Source of the DNA: a virus | Reading direction: 5' to 3' (one strand) | DNA length: 64,000 nucleotides | IMG/VR virus record: IMGVR_UViG_3300049491_000350 | Coordinates: 1 to 64,000 of that record | In this document: positions 29,757-39,400 of the stretch, piece after piece | Numbering within the stretch: position 1 is the stretch's first letter | Layout: each line of letters opens with the position of its first letter | Notes under the pieces: model-generated | Told to the model about the DNA's origin: nothing | What the model saw: the letters and a program-made list of their open reading frames with translations, nothing else | The model's database searches: none | Program-made: the position numbers and the translations under genes

Positions 29757-32700
29757 ATGGAAAATATAAAAATGATAGCCAACTCGCCCAACATAGCGCA
29801 GTTTGGATTTTCAACAACATTCAATCTTGAGAACAGGACTATTGAGTTATCAATAGGAAGCGGCCTTACTGTTTTCAAAGGGAGCGGCGCAACTGTTACT
29901 AAAATTTATTTTGAAGTAAAAGACCCGTCCGGGCTACGCCTCGCTGTTATAAACTATGACGAGCCTCCGCACATAGACCCAACGGTTAAAGACTTCTTTG
30001 TTATTGACCTCCCAAATGGATTTGCTCAATTCGGATACTTTTTAATAAAGGGTGTTATAAAAGATGCTGATGGAAAAGTGTACCCTGTTGAGTTCAAAAA
30101 AAATGTATGCAAGCCGAAAGGGTTTAAAAAAGATTGCGTGGCTGGCAAGTTTGACGTAGTGCCAAACTGCGACATGCCTAAAATATCTTTTTATGAAGTA
30201 ACAGATTTTTCATACGGCGGAAAAAGCCCTATTGAAACTGTTAAGGATGGGGTTGTTTACTATCCAAAAGGAACGCTTGCAGATGTACCATTTTCGTTTA
30301 CCCCATTTGAAATTGCTGGTAGCGGAAAAGTATATACAGGCGGATATACTGTAAGAAATAAAACAATTGCAACATACGACTTAGGCGACATGGTGTATGT
30401 TGTAGTTTCATATAAAACATCAAAAGATTTCTCTGTTGAATGCAACTCTAATTTATGCAGGGTTCTTTGCTGCATCATGGAGCTTGAAGAAAAGTACCGC
30501 AATAACGGCGGAACAGAAATAGGCAGGGATGCAAAGCGCAAGCTGGATGAGATAAGTGTTCCGCTATACATTGCTACTGCAAGGGAGCGTTGCGGAAAAT
30601 CAGCAGAAGATTATATCGCACAGATTGAAAAAATAATAGGGTGCGATTGCGGTTGCGGAAGTGAAAGCGTTGAGCCTAAGCTGTTGCTTGGTTCTGGAAG
30701 TGGGTCAACTATCAGCGTGGAAGGAGAATGCGCCACTACGGTTACGCCGCAGGTCTCTGGTGATACTATGAGGTATGTTGTTAAAACAAAATCAACTACC
30801 ATAGGAGACAACAATAAAGACTTGTCTTATTATGTTACAACTGTCGCAGGGCAATGCAACACTGATTACACTCTATGGTTCAATTATCCTATCCTTGCGG
30901 AAACGATACTGAATACCATCAGGACAGACGAAGCCTTGTCAAACATATTCAACCAGATTGTAAATGCTGCATCAGGGATTGACTTATCAGGCCTTGACGG
31001 CAAGTGTATCTTAAAAGACTTTAACAAGTGCGACTATACGCTTATTGAAGTTGTTGATGGCAGGGTGATAGATATGACAGGCGTAATAATTGACGGCCAG
31101 GTTTATAACGCTGGGGCAATTTCATTCGACCAGCCAGTAGGTGCTATTAAAGAGTTCCTCTCGTCTCTTGACCTCGGAGATTTTCAAGTTACATGGGATA
31201 ACAGCACAAAGTCAATCATGGTTACTTCGCATAACAACACCCATACAGTAAACGCATTGTTGCTGCATGAAGATGTTAAAGGTGGAGGGGAAAATAGCTA
31301 TTCAAAAGCATTTGTAAAATCTTGTAAAACATTTGCAGATTTTCTGCAAGCTGTTATTGATTATGTATGTTCTCTTACTATTGCAAAAATAGCATTAGGG
31401 GAGAAGATGATATTGTGCAAGATTGTTGGTGGCGAATTAAAACAGATTCCATACGAAGGAGATGTTTCATTGCTTGAATATATTAAAGGCCAGAATGAAG
31501 CCCTGTGTGCGCTGGCAACTACAATACAAACATTAAAGGGTTTGGATTGCACGACAATGAAAACAATCTTCCCGGCAACATCAAAAAAGGTTATTGAGGG
31601 AGATGTATTGTATGGCACTAAAGAAGCTGCCTGCGCTGGCGTTACTTATAAAGAGATAGCGGATAAGATATTGCATGTGATATTCAGCGATACCGAATTG
31701 AAGGAATATTTCTGCGCTCAAATTGCTACCTGCGGACAGCCCGGTTGCACACCTGTAAGTAATATCAGTGTTCAGCTTATACAGGCAAATGACGAAGGGG
31801 AATTTTCTGCTGAATTTGCTGAATCATTTAACGTCATCAATGGCGGCAGTGATTTCGGAATACTTATCAATGCGTTTGGCCTTGGGGATGCTACTGCATT
31901 CACCATTGGTTACAGGCTGTATGGAAGCGGAGACCCATTTGTTTACATCGAGCCAGAGCCTACCGCATTGCCATTCCTTATCACCAATGTTCCTAACGGT
32001 AGGTATGAAATATCTATTGCTAAGAAATGCGCCAATGGGGTGTATTCTAACCCGATATTCGGCACATCTGCTGGTTGCCCTGTACCAATATCATTTGCTG
32101 CACAGGCTGGCACAGACAACGACTTCCTTATCACGTATCAACTTGCACCGGGTCAGACTACCTATGATGTTGAACTTGTATCTCCTAATGGCGGCATAAC
32201 TGTTATTGAAGGCTCTGATGGCAATTCAGCCGCAGGCATATCAATACCAGCACCAATCATACTTAATGGCGAATGGACGCTTAGGCTGCGTGGTAAATGC
32301 GTTGCTGATATTCCGAGCCTGTGGAGCGATTGGAGCAACCCTATTGGCATCTTTGTTAACACACAGGATATTTGCCCACAAGTGTTGTCAGCCAGTTTCA
32401 CTAACATAACACCAACTGGTGCGGTTATCACTGCTGCTGTTCCAAACAATCAGCCATCAACAATAGGTTACACATTGTTATTGACCAAAGCTGGCGCAGG
32501 CCCTCTATACTATACGCAAGCTGGTTATATCTGGAATGTAAACAATCTGGAAGCGAACACTCTTTACAGCGTGTACATAGTAACTAACTGTGCAGGCGGA
32601 CTGTCATCAAGCCCTAAAGTTGTTGGCTCGTTCACTACGGCAGAATCAACTGTTGTATCAGGGGGAAGCGCATCAAACGGATTCAATCCTTCTAATGGAG

Positions 32701-32945
32701 CGTTTACCATTTCTGTTGATACAGATATGAAGTTGCAAATATTTAATACGATGGGTCAGAATGGTGCTGCTGCAACTATTGTAATAACGGATACGGTTGG
32801 TGGAGGAACAACAACTCAATCTGTTGACAACTCTACTGCCAATCCAAAATCTGTAACGTTTAATATGCCAGCAGGCTCTTACACATTTGTATTGTCTGTA
32901 TCAATACCTTCGGGAACATCATTTGCTACATTCATACAAGCATAA
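29757..32945 (+). CDS. Large virion protein with fibronectin-III-like repeats
   Basis: A 1062-aa structural protein. The N-terminal ~130 residues are beta-rich (FGFSTTFNLENRTIEL). A cysteine-containing region follows (~200-300). From ~660 to 950 the sequence has repeated beta-sandwich units of fibronectin-III style (NVPNGRYEISIAKKC, TLYSVYIVTNCAGG). The C-terminal ~100 residues are another beta domain. Likely a head-fibre, decoration or tail-appendage protein exposed on the virion. No enzyme motif recognised. Confidence 0.6.
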   Translation: MENIKMIANSPNIAQFGFSTTFNLENRTIELSIGSGLTVFKGSGATVTKIYFEVKDPSGLRLAVINYDEPPHIDPTVKDFFVIDLPNGFAQFGYFLIKGVIKDADGKVYPVEFKKNVCKPKGFKKDCVAGKFDVVPNCDMPKISFYEVTDFSYGGKSPIETVKDGVVYYPKGTLADVPFSFTPFEIAGSGKVYTGGYTVRNKTIATYDLGDMVYVVVSYKTSKDFSVECNSNLCRVLCCIMELEEKYRNNGGTEIGRDAKRKLDEISVPLYIATARERCGKSAEDYIAQIEKIIGCDCGCGSESVEPKLLLGSGSGSTISVEGECATTVTPQVSGDTMRYVVKTKSTTIGDNNKDLSYYVTTVAGQCNTDYTLWFNYPILAETILNTIRTDEALSNIFNQIVNAASGIDLSGLDGKCILKDFNKCDYTLIEVVDGRVIDMTGVIIDGQVYNAGAISFDQPVGAIKEFLSSLDLGDFQVTWDNSTKSIMVTSHNNTHTVNALLLHEDVKGGGENSYSKAFVKSCKTFADFLQAVIDYVCSLTIAKIALGEKMILCKIVGGELKQIPYEGDVSLLEYIKGQNEALCALATTIQTLKGLDCTTMKTIFPATSKKVIEGDVLYGTKEAACAGVTYKEIADKILHVIFSDTELKEYFCAQIATCGQPGCTPVSNISVQLIQANDEGEFSAEFAESFNVINGGSDFGILINAFGLGDATAFTIGYRLYGSGDPFVYIEPEPTALPFLITNVPNGRYEISIAKKCANGVYSNPIFGTSAGCPVPISFAAQAGTDNDFLITYQLAPGQTTYDVELVSPNGGITVIEGSDGNSAAGISIPAPIILNGEWTLRLRGKCVADIPSLWSDWSNPIGIFVNTQDICPQVLSASFTNITPTGAVITAAVPNNQPSTIGYTLLLTKAGAGPLYYTQAGYIWNVNNLEANTLYSVYIVTNCAGGLSSSPKVVGSFTTAESTVVSGGSASNGFNPSNGAFTISVDTDMKLQIFNTMGQNGAAATIVITDTVGGGTTTQSVDNSTANPKSVTFNMPAGSYTFVLSVSIPSGTSFATFIQA

Positions 32946-32952
32946 ATAAACT

Positions 32953-33732
32953 ATGGCGCAGAAAATTATAACAATGGGTAGGGTGCTGAAATCTGTTCTT
33001 GCTTCGGCAAACAAAGAACAGAATCAGCACTATCCACCTCATATATTCAACGAACACTTTGTACTTGTTACAAAGTGGTTGTTGGATGAGATTGCCAAGA
33101 TATTCCCGACCCAACAGACAATCGTTGATTTGGCAAGGTCGTTCTTGAAAACTGCTGACAAGCAGGTAAAGAACGGCCTTATACCATTTCCTGACGATTA
33201 CAGGAATCTTCTTAGTGTAAGCATTTTTTCTTCTGATGATTTCAAGACTGCCTGCGATTGTACTAAACAAGATGGTGATGGCGATGAGTGCAGCGAATTT
33301 GAAAATGACCCAATAGCGCCTACTGACAAACAGATTGAAAGTAAAATTGCAGAGCGCAGGGCAAGAAGCAAAAGAGTTAAGATTGTAGATATAGATGAAT
33401 GGGATTATCTTACGCAGCACGTCTATAAAAAACCAACGCTACAAAAGCCAATAGCTTGTATATTTGAAGGCGAAGGAATAAGGATTTGCCCATTTGATGT
33501 ACCAAGCGTTGAGGTTAGGTTCTTGAGAAATCCAAAGGATTACGTTTACAACTATGACACACTCCCTGACGATACTTATGTGTTCAATACAGTAGGGAGT
33601 GAGGAGAGCGAATGGTTTGACAATGCGGCAACTCAATTATACAAAGGCGTTGCAACATTATACGCAATGTACGTGAAGGATACAGAGATGAGGGATTACA
33701 ACATAGAGCTTAAAAATTCAGGCATTTTTTAA
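32953..33732 (+). CDS. Head-tail connector-like protein
   Basis: A 259-aa protein. Its helical C-terminus (SEWFDNAATQLYKGVATLYAMYVKD) follows a beta segment ending PKDYVYNYDTLPDD; this style resembles the adaptor/ring proteins of crAss-like podoviruses. An acidic, cysteine-containing loop (~97-115) splits the protein. It lies in the stretch between the capsid and tail genes where connector proteins are expected. Family assignment is tentative. Confidence 0.6.
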   Translation: MAQKIITMGRVLKSVLASANKEQNQHYPPHIFNEHFVLVTKWLLDEIAKIFPTQQTIVDLARSFLKTADKQVKNGLIPFPDDYRNLLSVSIFSSDDFKTACDCTKQDGDGDECSEFENDPIAPTDKQIESKIAERRARSKRVKIVDIDEWDYLTQHVYKKPTLQKPIACIFEGEGIRICPFDVPSVEVRFLRNPKDYVYNYDTLPDDTYVFNTVGSEESEWFDNAATQLYKGVATLYAMYVKDTEMRDYNIELKNSGIF

Positions 33733-33739
33733 ACACTTT

Positions 33740-33751
33740 TAAAATATTTTA
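33740..33751. repeat. TAAAATATTTTA palindrome
   Basis: 7 nt after the connector-like gene and 5 nt before the next ATG; followed by CAATTATG. Confidence 0.85.
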
Positions 33752-33756
33752 CAATT

Positions 33757-33993
33757 ATGAAAAAGAATCCAATCAGCTTCAACATTCAATCAGAATACCT
33801 GAAAGGAAAAGTAGAGGAGGAAGAAAAGGCAGAAGCCAAAGACGAAAGACAAAACCTGAACATCTCTATCCGCCAGATAGAAAACGGGTGGATAATTCGT
33901 GAAAGCTGGGATGAGCCTTGCGATGACGGGTGTGGAACAAGGTGGAAGGAAAGGGAAATGTATTCAGCAACCAATCCAGTGGAGGTAAAATAA
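33757..33993 (+). CDS. Hypothetical small acidic protein
   Basis: A 78-aa protein with a charged N-terminal helix (KGKVEEEEKAEAKDERQ) and a short beta C-terminus containing CDDGCG. No family recognised. It precedes a membrane protein gene by 2 nt. Confidence 0.55.
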   Translation: MKKNPISFNIQSEYLKGKVEEEEKAEAKDERQNLNISIRQIENGWIIRESWDEPCDDGCGTRWKEREMYSATNPVEVK

Positions 33994-33995
33994 CT

Positions 33996-34604
33996 ATGGC
34001 AACAACTATCATCATTGTCTGTGTTTGCTTTTTGCTGGCACAGGCATTGTTCATTAACGGCGTGGAAATGGCATCATCAGGAAAGACGGAGATACTGCCT
34101 GACGGAAGCCACAAGGATTCAGAGATGATTCTTTACCCTATCGCCAAAGAAGTGAACAAAACTAAAGAGCGCAATGTATTGTACACTAACGAGCGTCTTT
34201 ATGCGCTGATGAACAATATCTCAAACGTGTATGCGGCTATTGACTGCAAGCCAGACAAGATAGGCATTGACCACATATACTTTGCCAGCCCGGACAAACG
34301 TGCCATATTCAGGCAACTGATTTCAAAAATCGAAAAGGATTTTAATTTGTCTGTGTCAAACGTAGAAGGCGAAGGCGACTTTTATTTTTCTATCATCGAA
34401 AAGACGCATGTGTACTCAAAGTATTTGCGTATGCCTACATTCGGCTGTATTAAATGTATGCCGAGTTTCTGGGGAAGCCTTACCTACTGGCCTTTCATTT
34501 CAATAGCGTTCCCGTCAATAGAGTACAAGTTGCTTTTGTGGGTATGCGATATTGTTATACTTGTACCAATCTGTTATTTCATTCACAAGAAACTGGATAA
34601 ATGA
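33996..34604 (+). CDS. Membrane protein with CxxC near second helix
   Basis: A 202-aa protein starting at the ATG at 33996 (upstream starts overlap the previous gene). It has one N-terminal membrane helix (~3-21) and two at the C-terminus (~155-195). The segment GCIKCMPSFWGSLTYWPF (~146-163) is conspicuous and may be a family signature. A membrane protein among virion genes is unusual; it may serve injection, exclusion or lysis. Function unknown. Confidence 0.6.
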   Translation: MATTIIIVCVCFLLAQALFINGVEMASSGKTEILPDGSHKDSEMILYPIAKEVNKTKERNVLYTNERLYALMNNISNVYAAIDCKPDKIGIDHIYFASPDKRAIFRQLISKIEKDFNLSVSNVEGEGDFYFSIIEKTHVYSKYLRMPTFGCIKCMPSFWGSLTYWPFISIAFPSIEYKLLLWVCDIVILVPICYFIHKKLDK

Positions 34605-35254
34605 AAATAATCGTTATAGCCGCCGTATGTGAATCTGTTTACTACAACGGCAGGATAAAAACAGGAAGCAGGAAACTCGATATAGATGACTTTGAGCAGC
34701 TTGCAATAGCTGCTCATGGGTCTATAATGAGGAAGTTGTATTACGACCTGAAAAAGGCTGGCGGCGAAGCATTGTATTTCTCCGATTCAATTGATTACAA
34801 AACATTCAAAGTAAAAACAAGGGGCAAGGATAAATACTTTGAGATAGAAGAACAATTGGTAAACATGCCTTACGGCATGTCTATATTCGGCATATTCCCT
34901 GTTAATGAAAAAGGGGTCAGGACAGACAAGGACATCAGGTTTTTAAAAGCGCAGTATGGCCAAGACTGGCTTTACGATGGCGAAGATTTTGATGACGTTC
35001 CATTTTATATAAAGAAAGGTAAAAGGGTATGGCTATACAATTGCGACTTCTTAAAACAAGACGAGGAGGTAGAGGTAGAAGGGTTGTTTAACGAAGATGA
35101 CATTGATATTCCTAATGACGTAGCCTTTGAGGTTATAAACACCATTCTCGGAACGACCTTAAAGGTTGCAGGATTCCCTATTGACCCAACCAATGACAAC
35201 AATCCAAACTCTCTTGAGATAAGAAAAAAACTTGCAGACCCAGCTTCTGTATAA
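34601..35254 (+). CDS. Structural protein candidate
   Basis: A 217-aa protein overlapping the previous gene by 4 nt (ATGA). The sequence is beta/alpha with an N-terminal hydrophobic strand, a polar middle and a helix DVAFEVINTILGTTLKVAGF near the C-terminus, reminiscent of head-completion or stopper proteins. No family secured. Confidence 0.55.
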   Translation: MKIIVIAAVCESVYYNGRIKTGSRKLDIDDFEQLAIAAHGSIMRKLYYDLKKAGGEALYFSDSIDYKTFKVKTRGKDKYFEIEEQLVNMPYGMSIFGIFPVNEKGVRTDKDIRFLKAQYGQDWLYDGEDFDDVPFYIKKGKRVWLYNCDFLKQDEEVEVEGLFNEDDIDIPNDVAFEVINTILGTTLKVAGFPIDPTNDNNPNSLEIRKKLADPASV

Positions 35255-35258
35255 AAAA

Positions 35259-35270
35259 TAAAATATTTTA
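35259..35270. repeat. TAAAATATTTTA palindrome
   Basis: 4 nt after the previous stop and 2 nt before the ATG at 35273. Confidence 0.85.
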
Positions 35271-35272
35271 TA

Positions 35273-35455
35273 ATGGCAAAGAAAACATTTAACATTGAAG
35301 AAGAATACGCAGGACAGTCTGGACAATCTGCTGCGGAAGAACAGCCAGCAGCAGAGGAGATAACAATTTCATCTGAACAGGTTACTGAAATGAGAGCCTT
35401 GAAGGATGCAGGTGATATGGAAGGGCTGGGCAACTATATTGCTAATATCATTTAA
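35273..35455 (+). CDS. Small acidic protein
   Basis: A 60-aa acidic protein (pairs of Glu/Ala/Gln: EEQPAAEE) with a short C-terminal helix. It lies 10 nt before the ring-protein candidate. Function unknown; possibly a small assembly factor. Confidence 0.5.
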   Translation: MAKKTFNIEEEYAGQSGQSAAEEQPAAEEITISSEQVTEMRALKDAGDMEGLGNYIANII

Positions 35456-35465
35456 AACAAACACC

Positions 35466-36476
35466 ATGTCAGAAGTACCGAGCTTATCTAATATGATGAA
35501 GATGGAGGATGCCATCAAGGGCATATTGCAGCGTGAAGGCGATGCAATGGGCGTAAACCTGCTTAGGTACAGGAGCGTTGCAAAAGATGTATTCCGCACT
35601 CTGAACCTTAGCAAAATACGCCAGACAAAAAGGGTTTGGCTCACCGTTGACAAGAGGACAAACTCTGTAAAAGTTCCTCCATACTATATGTTCTTTTCTT
35701 CCCTTACTATTCAGGATGACTGCGGACGGTGGATACCGTTAGTAATAAATTCTAACATCGTAAGAGATGTGGTTGATATTTCACAGGACAAAAATTGCCA
35801 TTGCGAATGCGGTTGTAATTCTTCTGCCTGTGGACAGATTCAAAACTACGAGCTTGTTGAGGAAAAGGTTATGGCAAAAATGCCAGACGGCACACAAAAA
35901 GAGTTTGATACATACACAAGGAAAAAAATAAATAAGGATGGCTCTATGGTAATAGAGAAGTCGTTTCCCAAAGCTATGTACGATGGAGGAGAATGGGTTG
36001 ATACGGCTATTGCTGTTGAAGAAGAATTTTTGTGTAAGCTGGAAGTGAAAGAATGCGGATGCCTTAAAGAAACAAAAGGCAACATGGATAAAATACATGA
36101 GTGCTGTGGAGATGCTTTCTTTAGTGTTGAATGCGGAGGCACTTGCTGTACCCCACAGAGCAGCCTTACATTTAACATTAGCGAAACAGGAGACAGGTTT
36201 GACTTCCCATCTGGCTTTCATTATCCAAAGGTGTTGCTGCGGTTCTTTTATGACGCTCCGCTTAAAGAATTAATGATACCAGTTGTGGCAAAGAAGGCTA
36301 TCATGCTTGGCATAAAAGCAGAGATAGCAGAGTTTGATGGAACGGAATCATTAGGGAGGATTGATTTCTATAAAAAGTCTTACAATCAGGAGGCGGAAAA
36401 ACTTCACCAGTTGCTTCAAAGGTTTTCTTTACGCAACTTCTATGAATATGTTTTAGGTCATAAAAAAATGTTGTAA
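35466..36476 (+). CDS. Tail ring/tubular protein candidate
   Basis: A 336-aa protein starting at the ATG at 35466. Residues 103-120 are a cysteine cluster (NCHCECGCNSSACG), with further cysteines near 198-245 (ECGCLKE, CGGTCC), together suggesting bound metal or disulfides. The C-terminal third (HYPKVLLRFFYDAPLKELMI, then a helix) resembles the ring proteins of crAss-like podovirus tails. The next gene's ATG follows the stop with no gap, so the two are co-expressed. Assignment tentative. Confidence 0.55.
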   Translation: MSEVPSLSNMMKMEDAIKGILQREGDAMGVNLLRYRSVAKDVFRTLNLSKIRQTKRVWLTVDKRTNSVKVPPYYMFFSSLTIQDDCGRWIPLVINSNIVRDVVDISQDKNCHCECGCNSSACGQIQNYELVEEKVMAKMPDGTQKEFDTYTRKKINKDGSMVIEKSFPKAMYDGGEWVDTAIAVEEEFLCKLEVKECGCLKETKGNMDKIHECCGDAFFSVECGGTCCTPQSSLTFNISETGDRFDFPSGFHYPKVLLRFFYDAPLKELMIPVVAKKAIMLGIKAEIAEFDGTESLGRIDFYKKSYNQEAEKLHQLLQRFSLRNFYEYVLGHKKML

Positions 36477-39400
36477 ATGGGTCAGGTAATAAAAGTATTT
36501 AAACCATCGTATGTAAACACAGATGCTGATGCTATGTCATTAAAGCCTGTGGAATCTCCCTTTATAAAAGACTATACAGTTGAGGTTAATGATAACGGTG
36601 AGTTGCCTTCTAATACTGGCAATGATGTAAAGGTTGGCGGCAATATGAATGTCGGCACACCTCTTTCTGCCAATATTAAATTATGCACCCCGGAACTGCC
36701 AGATGGATTCAATAAGATTGTTGGCTCTGGCGAATTTACAGAAACCAATGAATTATATGTTTGCTTCTACAACTCTAAGGGCAAGCATGGCGTGTACCTG
36801 ATAGATGGCAATACAATGCGTTGCAGGAAAATAATATTTGACGCAAACCTCAACTTCTCTCTTGACCCGGCATTTGCCATCCCTGCACACAAGATGAGCT
36901 TGCGTGTGGTGTATGACGAACAAAATGGGGAATTGAGGAGTATTGTAGAAAAGCATTTAATCTTTACAGATAGTAACAACTGGCAACGCTGGATAAACGT
37001 GGAGGCCGCAATTAAAACAGATGGATTTAACGAGGTTCTTTTCCCATACTGGAAAACAAGGCTTCCTCATTTTGACAGGGCTGAATATATAGACTATATC
37101 ACAAGGCCTCCAATGCACTGCCCATCTGTTATACCAGTTCCATTTTCGGATACTGATAAGGGTAAGATAAATAAGCTGCTGAATGAAAGTGTTCAATTTG
37201 CTTATGACTTTATATACACAGATGGAAGGCCTACATCTGTATCTCAATATAGCTTGCCATTCTCTGTAACATCTTCGTCCTGTAACCCTAACAGTGCGAA
37301 CTTGAGCAGGTGCGTTGATATTGTCCTGTATGCAGGCTCTCCTATGGTTGAGAAGATACGTTTATATATGAGGCCTTGCGGAGGCGAATGGGTTCTGTAT
37401 GATACAATAGAAAGATTCAGCACCTGTGGCGATAACGACCCGGCACTTATTGGCAATGAATACTGGAAGCGCACAGGGCAATGGGCTGACGTTGGTTACG
37501 ACCCGGTTAAGAATACAATCAAGTACAGGTGGTGCGGCGACAAAGAGTTCCAGATTGCAGATAAAGAACATTTGAAAAGGCTTCAAAACGATATGCCTAT
37601 CAAATCAATTGCAATGACACCTGCTGGCGATGCAATCCTTCTATGCAACAACCTGTATGGGTATGAGAACCTATCATGTTCTGTTACAGATAAGATTGCA
37701 TTAAGCACCATACCTGATGACGCTACTGCTGGCTGTAAAGTTGACATGGTTAAAATAACTGTCTATTCGTATATGGGTAGCGGTGATTACTTCCATTCAC
37801 AGGCGGTGTACAAGCGTGGTGCTGCTTCAACCAGCAGGGATTTTGGTGGGTTCTTCCTTGACTATTCAAGAAGTGGCACTACCGTTAACGAGGAGTTCTC
37901 TCTTAATCAAGGTGCAGTAGATTACTTCGGCATGAAGCTGAACAATAAAGACGGGCATATCCTTTATCTGGCAGGCACACCTTACTATGCGATTGGCAAA
38001 CAATGTATAGTAACTGCTGCTGGTGTTATAAGAGAGTTTGGTATCCCGGACTTCAATAGCAACGAGGAGTTTAATTTTGTAAAAGCATGGGTACAAGGCG
38101 GAGGCTTTTTTGTAGAGAAATATGAGTTTACTGTACCTAAAGGAAAATATATAGCCCGGATGGCTGGGCATTCATCAATGCCAGATGACGATTACTCAAA
38201 GACATCTACATGGGTGATGGGAATAGCTGATAGCAGGATACGGACACAAGGCGGTGCGATTGTAAATTTCTATCAGGCTAAAAAGAGTTATAGCAAAGAG
38301 ATTGAAATAGATGCAACTAACGGCAACGTTGACCTGTGGGGTACTGGCGCAGATTTATTTTATATCTTCTGCCCATATTATTTTGATAGCGGCGCATTAT
38401 TCAATGTAGCTGGCGATGCTGAAAGATGGAGGTTTAATGAAGGGTATGTCAACGAGGACAATCAGAACAAGATAGGAGTAGAGCTTCTTCGCTATGGTAA
38501 CAATCATGGCCAATTTTTCAGGGATGGATTTTTTACTGACCACAACGGATTCTTTTTTGCGTTTGTCGGCAGGGGCGAAGCAAGGTATGCAGAGGTTGAT
38601 TTCCGGGGTACGCTTAATTGCAAGACTACAAACAATGTTTTGTTTTCATCAAAGAATGGCTCGTCTCCCGGAGGTTTATTCAGTTGGGGTGCTGATTCTG
38701 TCTATGTAAAATACAATGCTACCATAAAGGATAACAACGCTGGTATTATAGGCGATTGCAACCGGGTACTGGTAAAGGGCAAGATAACTGATTGCGATGG
38801 CGTGAACGGGCTTGCTGGGGTCGCTGTAACCATTACCAGAGGTGCTACGGCTTACACTGGCAGCGATGGAACATTTGAGCTTATAGTGCATAACAGCTAT
38901 GAGGCAATAAGGAAAGATAAGATATATGTAAATGCTGGCGGCGAATGCTTGTTTTATACATGCGACTGTAAAGCCCCGGAGCTTTACCCTTACGACAGCT
39001 CCCTATCTCCATGCGTTGCGTGTAACGTAAGGAACTACCCTACATCAATAGACGCAAAATTCAAGCTGGTAGTAGGCAGGAACAAAGCGTTGAAAGGCGG
39101 TGGCAGGTATGGCGTAGGAATGGTAGCATGGGATTTGGGCGGCAGGGGAACATTCGTTAACAGGATAAATTATGTTGACATACCAACCTTCCTTCAAACA
39201 AATTCTTATGCTCCGCAAAAAATAAAAGCATCGTTTCCGGCTTCTCTTGGACTGCCAAAGGGAACTGCATACGTTTCATTTTTCAGGACACCGAACCTGA
39301 ATTTCAGGTCATACCTGCAATGGGTAGGAGACGGAATAAAATTCCTTGACACAAAGGGCGATGAGGTTACAACTAAGGGAGGTTTGATTCGTGCCAAGAT

